Of a DNA stretch of 64,000 nt, positions 1 to 8,663 are shown in pieces. Both the position numbers and the translations under genes were made by a program. Source of the DNA: JAJDIA01 sp031555505 (lineage in GTDB: Bacteria; Bacteroidota; Bacteroidia; Bacteroidales; Tannerellaceae); NCBI GenBank assembly GCA_031555505.1, contig JAVBUH010000004.1, positions 36,195 through 100,194 of the forward strand, in the 5' to 3' direction. Numbering within the stretch: position 1 is the first letter of the stretch; each line of letters starts with the position of its first letter. The notes under the pieces were generated by a model. The model was not told the DNA's origin. It did not search any database and worked only from the letters and a program-made list of their open reading frames with translations.

Positions 1-1614
1 GAAGAGGTATATATGCCCCCTGTATCTGCTACTGACCCGGAAACCTCTTTCTCCGTGGAGGTGCCTGCCGGTGATGAAGAAAATTATGACGGTTCGGAAC
101 AGGGTGAATACGACCCTAAGCTGGATCTTTCTTCCTTCCGCAATCCTTCGATCGACCTGTTGAGGAAATATGACAACAGCGACCATCAGGTCGATATGGA
201 AGAACAAACGGCCAATCAGCGCAAGATCAAGCAGACGCTTGAGAACTTCGGTATCAGCATCGCTTCTATCAAAGCTACGGTAGGACCTACGCTTACGCTT
301 TATGAAGTAGTGCCCGATGTGGGTGTGCGTATCTCCAAGATACGTAACCTGGAAGACGATATCGCCCTTAGCCTTTCGGCGCTTGGTATCCGTATCATTG
401 CTCCGATGCCGGGTAAGGGAACGATCGGGATCGAAGTGCCGAACAAGGATCCGCAGATCGTATCGATGCAGTCGATCATCGCTTCGCGCAAGTTTCAGGA
501 AAGTAAATACGACCTGCCGGTAGCGTTGGGTAAGACCATCACGAATGATATCTTTATGTTCGACCTGTGCAAGACGCCTCACCTCCTTGTGGCAGGCGCT
601 ACAGGGCAGGGTAAATCGGTAGGGTTAAATGCGCTGATCACTTCGCTGTTGTATAAGAAGCATCCGTCGGAATTGAAATTTGTATTGGTCGACCCCAAGA
701 TGGTAGAGTTCAGTATTTATGCCGAGATTGAGCGTCATTATCTGGCTAAATTGCCCGATATGGACAAGGCCATTATCACTGACTTTACCAAAGTGATCCA
801 GACACTCAATTCGCTTTGTAAAGAGATGGACGACCGGTATGATTTGCTGATGAAGGCGCATACCCGTAATATCAAGGAATACAACGATAAATTTATCAAC
901 CGCCGTCTCAACCCTGAAAAAGGGCACCGCTTTATGCCGTATATCGTGGTGATCATCGACGAGTTTGGCGACCTGATCATGACGGCTGGTAAAGAAATAG
1001 AACTGCCGATCGCCCGTATCGCCCAGAAAGCCCGTGCGGTGGGTATCCACATGGTGATCGCTACGCAGCGTCCGTCTACGAATATCATTACGGGTACGAT
1101 CAAGGCCAACTTCCCTACGCGTATTGCGTTCCGTGTATCGTCCATGATCGACTCACGTACGATCCTCGATTCGCCGGGTGCCAACCAATTGATCGGTCGC
1201 GGCGACTTACTCTTCTCGCAGGGTAGCGACATGGTGCGTGTGCAGTGCGCCTTTGTGGATACGCCTGAAGTGGAACAGATCTCCAGCTATATCGGCGAAC
1301 AGGCCGGTTTTGCTACAGCCTTCCTGTTGCCAGAGTTTGTGGCAGATGGCGAAGGCGACAAGGGGCCAGGGGCTGTGGACCTGTCGGATCGCGATCCGTT
1401 GTTTGACGAAGCTGCCCGCCTGATCGTGATCCAGCAACAAGGATCCACCTCGCTTATCCAGCGTAAATTCGCCATTGGTTACAACCGTGCCGGGCGCTTG
1501 ATGGATCAACTGGAAGCTGCCGGTATTGTAGGCCCCTTCGAAGGGAGCAAGGCCCGCCAGGTAATGATCCAGGACGAGTACAGCCTGGAGCGTATATTGA
1601 ACAGTTTGAAGTAG
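1..1614 (+). CDS. ftsK: DNA translocase FtsK/SpoIIIE family, 3' part
   Basis: ATP-driven double-stranded DNA pump anchored at the division septum that clears and aligns chromosome termini at cell division. The frame is open to the left window edge, so only the C-terminal part (about 537 residues) is present; the ATG at 13 is probably internal. A linker is followed by the motor domain with Walker A GATGQGKS (about residue 200), Walker B VVIIDEFGDL (about residue 316) and the conserved ATQRPS segment. The C-terminal winged-helix gamma domain (about residues 465-530), which recognises polar DNA motifs in this family, is intact. The N-terminal membrane part must lie upstream. The next gene is a lolA-like gene 36 bp downstream on the same strand, so the two may be cotranscribed. 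Confidence 0.93.
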   Translation, partial: EEVYMPPVSATDPETSFSVEVPAGDEENYDGSEQGEYDPKLDLSSFRNPSIDLLRKYDNSDHQVDMEEQTANQRKIKQTLENFGISIASIKATVGPTLTLYEVVPDVGVRISKIRNLEDDIALSLSALGIRIIAPMPGKGTIGIEVPNKDPQIVSMQSIIASRKFQESKYDLPVALGKTITNDIFMFDLCKTPHLLVAGATGQGKSVGLNALITSLLYKKHPSELKFVLVDPKMVEFSIYAEIERHYLAKLPDMDKAIITDFTKVIQTLNSLCKEMDDRYDLLMKAHTRNIKEYNDKFINRRLNPEKGHRFMPYIVVIIDEFGDLIMTAGKEIELPIARIAQKARAVGIHMVIATQRPSTNIITGTIKANFPTRIAFRVSSMIDSRTILDSPGANQLIGRGDLLFSQGSDMVRVQCAFVDTPEVEQISSYIGEQAGFATAFLLPEFVADGEGDKGPGAVDLSDRDPLFDEAARLIVIQQQGSTSLIQRKFAIGYNRAGRLMDQLEAAGIVGPFEGSKARQVMIQDEYSLERILNSLK

Positions 1615-1650
1615 TGTGTGTAGTAGTATAAGACGAAAAGAGTGCTGAAG

Positions 1651-2289
1651 ATGAAAAAAAGAACGCTATGGTTCGGTCTGCTCTGTTGCCTGTTGGCCAT
1701 ACAGGCGAGGGCGCAAAGCGCAACCGACATTGTTGATAAAGCGGCGGCCGCGTATGAAAATGCGAATGGTATCTCCGCCACTTTTGCCCTGCATACCCAG
1801 ATGGAAGGGCAGGGGGCTGAAAGTTTTGAAGGACAGATTCAAATGAAAGGCGATAAATTCACGCTGTCAACCCCTGATATGCAGATCTGGTATGACGGAC
1901 AGACGCAGTGGGTGTACGTAGAGCGTAACGAAGAAGTAAACGTTACGATCCCTACCGGGGAAGAATTACAGACAACCAATCCCATCGTCCTTCTTCGTAC
2001 CTATAAAAAAGGCTTTACGGCCACTCTTAAAGGCGAAAGTACAGCCTCTACCGGCAAATCGGCTTACGACATCGAGCTTTCCCCTAAGAAGAAAGGAGAT
2101 ATTACCCGTGTGGAACTCCAGATAGAAAAACTTTCCAGTCAGCCATCCCGCATTACTGTCTGGATGAAGAATGGGGTAAAGACCACGATCCGGATCAGCC
2201 GCCTGCAGACGGGCGTCAACCAGGCGGATAGTGTGTTTGCCTTTTCACCAAAGGCTTACCCCGATGCTGAAATCATCGACCTGAGATAA
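1651..2289 (+). CDS. lolA: LolA-like outer-membrane lipoprotein carrier protein
   Basis: Likely periplasmic chaperone that carries lipoproteins from the LolCDE release complex to the outer membrane. The 212-residue product has a signal peptide (MKKRTLWFGLLCCLL, cleavage near QARAQS) and then a beta-rich domain with the LolA-type start (ATDIVDKAAAAYENANGISA) and a hydrophobic-cavity pattern. The frame also allows a GTG at 1642, but the ATG at 1651 gives a cleaner signal peptide and is preferred. It follows ftsK closely; ftsK-lolA adjacency is common in Bacteroidetes. Sequence identity within this family is low, so assignment rests on fold pattern, size and context. Confidence 0.8.
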   Translation: MKKRTLWFGLLCCLLAIQARAQSATDIVDKAAAAYENANGISATFALHTQMEGQGAESFEGQIQMKGDKFTLSTPDMQIWYDGQTQWVYVERNEEVNVTIPTGEELQTTNPIVLLRTYKKGFTATLKGESTASTGKSAYDIELSPKKKGDITRVELQIEKLSSQPSRITVWMKNGVKTTIRISRLQTGVNQADSVFAFSPKAYPDAEIIDLR

Positions 2290-2304
2290 CTTGTCAGCCA
2301 GCCA

Positions 2305-2355
2305 AGTCTTTAAGGCCTTTAAAGCCCTAAAGGCCCTTGAGCCCTTAAGCCTTAC
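2305..2355. repeat. CTTTAAAGCC-type decamer array, copy 1
   Basis: Non-coding run of near-decamer units such as CTTTAAGGC, CTTTAAAGCC and CTAAAGGCC, ending about 30 bp before the trxB start. Related arrays occur at 42166-42230 and 56351-56393. The units are partly self-complementary. Function is unknown. Confidence 0.55.
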
Positions 2356-2386
2356 ATTACTTTAATAATAACAAAAAAATTACATA

Positions 2387-3340
2387 ATGAGCAATCAACC
2401 CCTTGAAACAGTACGCTGCCTGATCATCGGTTCAGGCCCCGCCGGCTATACAGCGGCCATCTATGCATCCCGTGCCAACCTTAGCCCGGTGCTTTATGAA
2501 GGTATCCAGCCGGGTGGACAGTTGACCATCACCACTGACGTAGAGAACTTCCCCGGTTATCCCGAAGGTATTTCCGGCCCTCAGATGATGGAAGACCTCA
2601 AAAGGCAGGCCATTCGCTTCGGTGCCGATGTACGTGCGGGTATTGCTACAAAAGTAGACTTTTCTGCCGCTCCCTATCAGGTAACGATCGACGGTAGCAA
2701 AGTAATTGCCGCCGAAACGGTGATCATCTCCACCGGCGCTGCGGCTAAATACCTTGGCTTGGCCGATGAGCAGAAATATGCCGGTATGGGCGTATCGGCC
2801 TGTGCCACGTGCGACGGTTTCTTCTACCGGAAGAAAAAAGTTGCCGTAGTGGGAGGTGGGGACACTGCTTGCGAAGAAGCTTTGTATCTTTCTTCATTAG
2901 CCTCCCAGGTATACCTGATTGTGCGCAAGCCCTTCCTGCGTGCATCGAAAGTGATGCAGGAGCGTGTATTCAAAGCTCCTAATATCGCTGTATTGTTTGA
3001 ACATAATACGCTTGGCCTCTTTGGCGAGAATGGGGTAGAGGGTGTCCATCTGGTGAAGCGCCAGGGCGAAGCGGATGAAGAAAAGGTAGATATTGCTATC
3101 GACGGCTTCTTTCTGGCTATCGGGCACAAACCGAACTCGGACATCTTTAAACCCTGGCTCGAAACGGATCAGGTGGGTTATCTGAAAACGATCCCCGGTA
3201 CGCCCCGTACGCATATCCCCGGAATCTTTGCTGCCGGTGATGTGGCCGATCCGGTATACCGCCAGGCTATCACTGCGGCCGCTACCGGCTGTATGGCGGC
3301 TATCGAAGCCGAACGTTATTTGTCTGAAATCGGGAAATGA
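2387..3340 (+). CDS. trxB: Thioredoxin-disulfide reductase
   Basis: Cytosolic FAD/NADPH flavoenzyme that passes electrons from NADPH to thioredoxin. Visible motifs are the FAD-binding GSGPAGYTAA near the N-terminus, the redox-active CATC (about residues 139-142) typical of low-molecular-weight thioredoxin reductases, the NADPH-binding GGGDTACEEA just after it, and the second FAD motif GIFAAGDVAD near the C-terminus. Its 317 residues are normal for the family. The stop codon overlaps the start of the next gene by 4 bp, indicating cotranscription and translational coupling with an exported glycosidase-like protein. Confidence 0.96.
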   Translation: MSNQPLETVRCLIIGSGPAGYTAAIYASRANLSPVLYEGIQPGGQLTITTDVENFPGYPEGISGPQMMEDLKRQAIRFGADVRAGIATKVDFSAAPYQVTIDGSKVIAAETVIISTGAAAKYLGLADEQKYAGMGVSACATCDGFFYRKKKVAVVGGGDTACEEALYLSSLASQVYLIVRKPFLRASKVMQERVFKAPNIAVLFEHNTLGLFGENGVEGVHLVKRQGEADEEKVDIAIDGFFLAIGHKPNSDIFKPWLETDQVGYLKTIPGTPRTHIPGIFAAGDVADPVYRQAITAAATGCMAAIEAERYLSEIGK

Positions 3341-4812
3341 GATATATCCTTTCTTTTTTGCTCGTGTTGAGTGTTTGTGTGTTGCAGGCTGTCGAAGCTC
3401 CAAAGACGGAGATCCGTGCAGTCTGGCTCACTACTATTTATGGCCTTGACTGGCCGTCGAGTCCGGCAACGGGAGCAACGGGAGCAACGGCTCAGCAGGA
3501 CGAATTGTGTGCCATACTGGATAAACTGGAGGATGCCCATTTCAATACTGTTTTTCTGCAGGTGCGTATGAGGGGCGATGTGATTTATCGCTCGGCAAAG
3601 GAACCGGCTTCCCGTACTTTCTCAGGCAAATATGGCGTGATGCCTGCTTACGATCCGTTAGCTTTTGCCATTGAAGAATGTCATAAACGGGGGTTGGAAT
3701 GCCATGCCTGGTTTGTTACCTTTCCGGTCGGAACAGAAAAGACAGTAAAAGAACAAGGATCGCTATCTGTCGTAAAAAAGCAACCCAAACTGGTGAAGCG
3801 GCACCGGGGCGAGTGGTATCTGGATCCCGGAGTGCCGGAAACTACTGATTATCTGCTTTCAATGGTTCGGGAACTGGTAGCGCAGTATGATATTGATGGT
3901 ATTCATTTTGATTATATTCGTTATCCGGAGAATGCCCATGCCTTTCCGGACAAGAACCTTTATACCAAATATGGTAAAGGCCAGTCGCTGGCCAACTGGA
4001 GGCGGGATAATATCAACCGTTTGGTGAGCCGCTTGTACGATGGGGTGAAACAACTTAAGCCCTGGGTACAGGTAAGCAGCTCTCCTTTGGGAAAATACAG
4101 CCGCATCGAGCGTGTGCCCAATGCCGGATGGACAGCCTACGAAAGCGTCTATCAGGATCCGAAGTGCTGGATGGAACAGGGTAAACAGGATATGGTAGTG
4201 CCTATGATGTATTATTTGCATGATGATTTCTTCCCCTTTGTAGATAACTGGGTAGATAACAGTAACGGTCGGCTTGTTGTACCGGGACTGGGTGTTTACC
4301 GGATGGAGGCGAATGAAGCCGACTGGTCTGTTACCGACATTACTGATCAGATTGACTACAGCCGCTACTACGGTACGGCCGGTTGCGCTTTCTTTCGTAC
4401 GGAACAAGTGATGAATAATCGTAAAGGTCTGTATGATGAACTGAAAAACAATTACTATCATTATCCGGCTCAACTGCCACCGCTGCATTGGCTTGACGAT
4501 ACTTTACCCGCCGCTCCCGCCGAGCTCCGGGTAGAGCGGGTGGGTGAGGCGTTGAAACTCTCCTGGAACAAACCGGCAGTGGAGTCGCAATCACTGACCT
4601 ACACTGTCTATTATTCGCTCACCGATTCTATTAATACGTCATCGCCTGCTTCCATTCTTGCCACTCAGTTGCGTGCTACCGAATTATACCTACCCATTAC
4701 GTACGGTAAAGAGCGAGGTTTTACATTCAGTGTCACCACTTCCACTCGCTACCATATCGAGAGTCTTCCCTCTCCCGATACCTACTATTATCAGTCTGAG
4801 TTTGTGAAATAA
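3337..4812 (+). CDS. Exported GHL10-type glycosyl hydrolase-like protein (DUF187, YngK-like)
   Basis: Predicted exported protein with a signal peptide (MRYILSFLLVLSVCVLQ) and then a TIM-barrel glycoside-hydrolase-like domain of the GHL10/DUF187 type. Family hallmarks are EIRAVWLTTIYGLDWPSS near the start, FNTVFLQVRMRGD, and a central YDIDGIHFDYIRYP strand carrying acidic residues. The last 100 or so residues resemble a fibronectin-III-like domain (PAAPAELRVERVGEALKLSW). Some family members act on peptidoglycan-related or other glycans; the substrate here cannot be named. Residues SPATGATGATAQ come from a three-unit 9-bp tandem repeat at about 3466-3492. It overlaps trxB by 4 bp. Confidence 0.85.
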   Translation: MRYILSFLLVLSVCVLQAVEAPKTEIRAVWLTTIYGLDWPSSPATGATGATAQQDELCAILDKLEDAHFNTVFLQVRMRGDVIYRSAKEPASRTFSGKYGVMPAYDPLAFAIEECHKRGLECHAWFVTFPVGTEKTVKEQGSLSVVKKQPKLVKRHRGEWYLDPGVPETTDYLLSMVRELVAQYDIDGIHFDYIRYPENAHAFPDKNLYTKYGKGQSLANWRRDNINRLVSRLYDGVKQLKPWVQVSSSPLGKYSRIERVPNAGWTAYESVYQDPKCWMEQGKQDMVVPMMYYLHDDFFPFVDNWVDNSNGRLVVPGLGVYRMEANEADWSVTDITDQIDYSRYYGTAGCAFFRTEQVMNNRKGLYDELKNNYYHYPAQLPPLHWLDDTLPAAPAELRVERVGEALKLSWNKPAVESQSLTYTVYYSLTDSINTSSPASILATQLRATELYLPITYGKERGFTFSVTTSTRYHIESLPSPDTYYYQSEFVK

Positions 4813-4975
4813 CTGCCTCTCTATACTTATTCTCTACCGGCAGGGAGTGTTTCATTCATGGGTTTTCTGTCGCCTGTCATATTGTAGTTGATACGATAAT
4901 GAAGTGTCAGATAAATAAGATGTTGTGTATGCTGTATAATATGTTTTGAAATATTCTCCTATTTGTTTTTATTCC

Positions 4976-4983
4976 TATATTTG
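4976..4983 (+). promoter_or_regulatory. Candidate -7 element of the xyl operon promoter
   Basis: TATATTTG is an exact match to the Bacteroidetes -7 consensus TAnnTTTG, 41 bp before the regulator ATG at 5025. It predicts a leader of about 37 nt. No clear -33 TTTG was found at the standard distance. Confidence 0.6.
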
Positions 4984-4996
4984 CAGCGATAGTTTA

Positions 4997-5009
4997 TGTA
5001 CGTTGTACA
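4997..5009. promoter_or_regulatory. Candidate operator dyad in the xyl operon leader
   Basis: TGTAC-GTT-GTACA is a perfect 5-bp-arm dyad between the predicted transcription start and the regulator start codon. Its position just downstream of the promoter suits autorepression by the Nudix-like regulator encoded next. Binding is inferred, not shown. Confidence 0.4.
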
Positions 5010-5024
5010 AAAAGGATAGAAGTT

Positions 5025-5753
5025 ATGAAGGAGATGTTTTATCCACACGTTTCGGTGGATTGTGTACTGATGGGGATTCAAAAAGACAAGCTGTCGGTAT
5101 TGTTGGTTGAACGACGGGATACAGAAAATCGCTTGGTGGGATATAAATTGCCTGGAAGTCTGATCTATGAATCGGAAGATCTGGATAATGCGGCCTACCG
5201 TGTGTTGAATGAAGCAACCGGCTTGAAGCGTGTGCCGTTGAAGCAATTTCGCAGTTTTGGTTCACCCAAACGGACAAATAATAAAGAGGATGTGATATGG
5301 CTCGAAAATGCATCGAAGCAGAAGATAACCCGTATTGTTACCATTGCCTATCTGGCGCTCTGCAAGAATAACCGGAAAGCGTCTCTGCTCAAGCAGGATT
5401 CAGTGCGTTGGTGTGGTGTAGACGAGCTTCCTCGTTTGCCGTTCGACCATAAGGAAATTGTGGAGAAGGCCGTAGAAGAGATCCGTTTACTGGTGGAGAA
5501 AGAACCGTCGATTATTTTCGAATACCTGCCCATCAAGTTCACGGCTTCCCAGTTGCGGCGGACGTTTGAAGTAGTGTATGGCAAAGTAATTGACGTGCGC
5601 AATTTCCACAAGAAGATGAATTCGCTGGAATATGTGATCCCGATGGATGAAACAGAAGAAAACGTAGCGCATCGTGCCGCTCGCTTTTACCGGTTCGATA
5701 AGGTGATCTATAATAAACAACGTTCGAAGTTAAACAAGTATAAATTGATGTGA
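5025..5753 (+). CDS. Nudix-family transcriptional regulator, probably of xylose genes
   Basis: Cytoplasmic regulator of the NrtR/AraR-like Nudix group: an N-terminal Nudix fold (about residues 5-145) joined to a C-terminal winged helix (about 160-230, FTASQLRRTFEVVYGK through RFDKVIYNKQ). The Nudix box is degenerate: where catalysis needs REuxEE, this protein has RVLNEA, so hydrolysis is probably lost and the fold senses a sugar ligand. Proteins of this type control arabinose or xylose genes in Bacteroides. The gene is the first of a run with xylB starting 1 bp after its stop, then xylA and xylE, so xylose or a derivative is the likely effector. A leader dyad at 4997-5009 may be its operator. 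Regulator role is well supported; ligand is inference. Confidence 0.88.
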   Translation: MKEMFYPHVSVDCVLMGIQKDKLSVLLVERRDTENRLVGYKLPGSLIYESEDLDNAAYRVLNEATGLKRVPLKQFRSFGSPKRTNNKEDVIWLENASKQKITRIVTIAYLALCKNNRKASLLKQDSVRWCGVDELPRLPFDHKEIVEKAVEEIRLLVEKEPSIIFEYLPIKFTASQLRRTFEVVYGKVIDVRNFHKKMNSLEYVIPMDETEENVAHRAARFYRFDKVIYNKQRSKLNKYKLM

Positions 5754-5754
5754 T

Positions 5755-7248
5755 ATGTATCTATTAGGTTGTGATATAGGCAGTTCGTCTGTAAAGGTTT
5801 CCATTGTACATAAGGAAACAGGGGAAGTGGCTGCTGCTGATTTCTTTCCGAAAGAAGAAGCGCCTATTAAAGCTGTAAAAGCCGGGTGGGCCGAACAGGA
5901 GCCTGAAGACTGGTGGAGTTACCTGAAGCAAGCATTGCAGGGCGCCTTGGCGAGTGGACATGCCAGGGGAGAAGAGATCGAAGCCATCGGTATCACCTAC
6001 CAGATGCATGGGTTGGTGCTGGTAGATAAAAAGATGCAAGTGCTTCGTCCTTCCATCATCTGGTGCGACAGCCGGGCGGTAGCTTATGGCGAACGTGCTT
6101 TCCGTAATATTGGCGAAGAACAGTGTCTCTCACACCTGCTTAACTCGCCAGGTAATTTTACCGCTTCTAAACTGGCTTGGGTGAAAGAATATGAACCGGC
6201 AGTGTACAGTAATATATATAAATGTATGTTGCCCGGCGACTATATAGGCATGAAGATGACGGGGGATATTGTAACTACAGTCTCCGGACTGTCGGAAGGC
6301 ATCTTCTGGGATTTTGCTGAAAACCGCCTCTCGGATGATCTGATGAACTACTACGGTTTTAGTCGAGATTATATCCCCGATATCCGCCCTACATTCGGCC
6401 TGCAAGGCGAACTGTTGGGCTCTGTGGCAGCCGAGCTGGGTTTGAAAAAAGGTACGCCGGTTACCTATCGTGCCGGCGACCAACCTAATAATGCCTTGTC
6501 ACTCAATGTGCTCAATCCTGGAGAAATAGCAGCTACGGCTGGTACGTCGGGTGTGGTGTATGGTGTGAACGGCACCACCAACTATGATCCGTTGTCGCGT
6601 GTCAATACCTTTGCGCATGTCAATCATACTACTGAACAGGCCCGTCTCGGCGTTTTGCTTTGTATCAACGGCGTAGGGATCCTAAATTCGTGGATCAAAC
6701 GCAATATAGCACCTGCCGGCATCAACTACGCGATCTTGAACGATCTGGCTGCTTCTGTGCCTGTTGGCGCCGAAGGTCTGTCGATCCTGCCTTTCGGTAA
6801 TGGCGCTGAACGTATGCTCGAAAACAGGGAAAGCGGTTGCTCCATCCATGGGCTTAACTTCAATATCCATACGCAGGCGCATCTGGCACGTGCCGCTCAG
6901 GAGGGCATTGTTTTCTCCTTCAAGTATGGAATGGATATCATGGACAGCATGGGTATCGATATCCGTGTGATCCGTGCCGGCCATGCCAATATGTTCCTAA
7001 GTTCGCTTTTCCAGGACGCCCTGGCGGGTGTGACCGGTGCCGCGATCGAACTGTATGATACCAATGGTGCTGTAGGTGCTGCCAAAGGTGCAGGTATCGG
7101 CGCCGGTGTGTATGCTTCAGCCGAAGAAGCTTTTGCTTCCCTGAAGAAAGTAAGCGTGATAGAACCCGACGGCCTGAAAGCCGATAAGTATTGTGGTGCC
7201 TACGAGGTATGGAAAGAACGGCTAAACAAAGAAATATCTAATTGTTAA
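5755..7248 (+). CDS. xylB: Xylulokinase
   Basis: FGGY-family sugar kinase that phosphorylates D-xylulose to xylulose 5-phosphate, feeding the pentose phosphate pathway. The 497-residue protein has the N-terminal ATPase fold with LGCDIGSSSVKVSIV, the substrate-site YQMHGLVLVD and IIWCDSRA segments, and a C-terminal FGGY domain with the glycine-rich GAVGAAKGAGIGAG stretch. The start lies 1 bp after the regulator stop, and xylA follows after about 18 bp, so the genes form one transcription unit. FGGY kinases vary in substrate, but the neighbouring xylose isomerase and symporter make xylulose the clear choice. Confidence 0.95.
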   Translation: MYLLGCDIGSSSVKVSIVHKETGEVAAADFFPKEEAPIKAVKAGWAEQEPEDWWSYLKQALQGALASGHARGEEIEAIGITYQMHGLVLVDKKMQVLRPSIIWCDSRAVAYGERAFRNIGEEQCLSHLLNSPGNFTASKLAWVKEYEPAVYSNIYKCMLPGDYIGMKMTGDIVTTVSGLSEGIFWDFAENRLSDDLMNYYGFSRDYIPDIRPTFGLQGELLGSVAAELGLKKGTPVTYRAGDQPNNALSLNVLNPGEIAATAGTSGVVYGVNGTTNYDPLSRVNTFAHVNHTTEQARLGVLLCINGVGILNSWIKRNIAPAGINYAILNDLAASVPVGAEGLSILPFGNGAERMLENRESGCSIHGLNFNIHTQAHLARAAQEGIVFSFKYGMDIMDSMGIDIRVIRAGHANMFLSSLFQDALAGVTGAAIELYDTNGAVGAAKGAGIGAGVYASAEEAFASLKKVSVIEPDGLKADKYCGAYEVWKERLNKEISNC

Positions 7249-7266
7249 CACATAAATTAATTGAGT

Positions 7267-8595
7267 ATGAACTATTTTAAAGGCGAAAAGGAGTTCTTTC
7301 CCGGAATCGGAAAGATCCAGTTTGAAGGGCGTGAGTCAAAAAATCCGTTGGCATTCCACTGGTATGACGAGAACCGTGTGGTGATGGGCAAGACCCTAAA
7401 AGACCATCTGCGTTTTTCCATGGCTTACTGGCATACATTGTGTGCTGAGGGTGGTGACCCGTTTGGTCCTGGTACAAAAACATTCCCCTGGAACGACAGT
7501 GCAGACGCTATCACGCGTGCCAAATATAAAATGGATGCCGCTTTTGAATTTATGAGCAAATGTGCGATTCCCTATTATTGCTTCCATGATGTAGACGTAG
7601 TAGACGAACCGGATACCTTGGCTGAATTTGAAAAACGTCTGCACACCATGGTGGAGTATGCCAAAGGATTGCAACAGGCTACCGGCAAGAAGCTGCTGTG
7701 GTCTACCGCCAACGTATTCAGCAACAAACGCTATATGAATGGCGCGGGTACCAATCCCAACTTTCCGGTGGTTGCCTGTGCGGCTACGCAGATCAAAAAC
7801 GCCATCGATGCCTGTATCGCACTGGATGGTGAGAACTATGTATTCTGGGGTGGACGTGAAGGCTACATGAGCCTCCTGAATACGAACATGAAGCGTGAAA
7901 AAGACCATTTGGCCATGTTGCTTACCCTGGCGCGTGATTATGGTCGTAAGAACGGTTTCAAAGGTACGTACCTGATCGAACCGAAACCGATGGAGCCGAC
8001 CAAACACCAATACGATGTGGATACGGAAACTGTGATCGGCTTCCTTCGTCACTACGGACTGGATAAGGACTTTGCCATCAATATTGAAGTCAACCATGCC
8101 ACGTTGGCCGGCCATACCTTCGAACATGAATTGCAAGCCGCTGTCGATGCCGGCATGCTGTGTAGTATCGATGCGAACCGTGGCGATTACCAGAACGGTT
8201 GGGACACCGACCAATTCCCTGTAGACCTGTACGAACTGGTACAAGCCTGGTTAGTGATCCTCGAAGGAGGCGGTCTCACTACTGGCGGTACGAACTTCGA
8301 TGCCAAGACACGCCGTAATTCTACCGACCTGGAAGATATCTTCATCGCCCATATCTCCGGTATGGATGCATTTGCCCGTGCCTTGATCGTGGCTGCCGAT
8401 ATCCTTGAAAATTCTGACTATCGCAAGATGCGTGCCGACCGTTATGCCAGCTTCAATAGTGGCGACGGCAAAGCTTTCGCCGACGGCAAACTTACGCTCG
8501 AAGATCTGCGCGCCATTGCCTTCAAGAGTGGAGAACCGGCACAGATCAGTGGCAAACAGGAATTGTACGAAATGCTTATCAATCAGTATATTTAA
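7267..8595 (+). CDS. xylA: Xylose isomerase
   Basis: Metal-dependent TIM-barrel enzyme that interconverts D-xylose and D-xylulose in the cytosol. Family motifs include the active-site His region YYCFHDVDVVDEPDT, VFWGGREGYMSLLNTN, the metal-binding IEPKPMEPTKHQYD and the C-terminal GGLTTGGTNFDAKTRR. The length of 442 residues fits the long class II isomerases of Bacteroides. A TTG at 7261 is also in frame, but the ATG at 7267 begins MNYFKGEKEFFPG, close to the family start, and is preferred. It sits between xylB and xylE; a strong hairpin lies directly after its stop. Confidence 0.97.
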   Translation: MNYFKGEKEFFPGIGKIQFEGRESKNPLAFHWYDENRVVMGKTLKDHLRFSMAYWHTLCAEGGDPFGPGTKTFPWNDSADAITRAKYKMDAAFEFMSKCAIPYYCFHDVDVVDEPDTLAEFEKRLHTMVEYAKGLQQATGKKLLWSTANVFSNKRYMNGAGTNPNFPVVACAATQIKNAIDACIALDGENYVFWGGREGYMSLLNTNMKREKDHLAMLLTLARDYGRKNGFKGTYLIEPKPMEPTKHQYDVDTETVIGFLRHYGLDKDFAINIEVNHATLAGHTFEHELQAAVDAGMLCSIDANRGDYQNGWDTDQFPVDLYELVQAWLVILEGGGLTTGGTNFDAKTRRNSTDLEDIFIAHISGMDAFARALIVAADILENSDYRKMRADRYASFNSGDGKAFADGKLTLEDLRAIAFKSGEPAQISGKQELYEMLINQYI

Positions 8596-8603
8596 TAGCG
8601 AAT

Positions 8604-8646
8604 GGTTGCTGATGAATGATTACTGTTTAATCGTTCACCAGCAACC
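8604..8646 (+). other. Strong intercistronic hairpin between xylA and xylE
   Basis: The arms GGTTGCTG (8604-8611) and CAGCAACC (8639-8646) pair perfectly. Inside them TGAATGATTA pairs with TAATCGTTCA across one A/C mismatch and one G-U, closing on a 5-nt loop. No U-run follows, so it is unlikely to be a simple terminator. It may protect upstream mRNA 3' ends or set different xylA and xylE levels. Confidence 0.7.
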
Positions 8647-8663
8647 GGTAAGGTAGTACTGTT

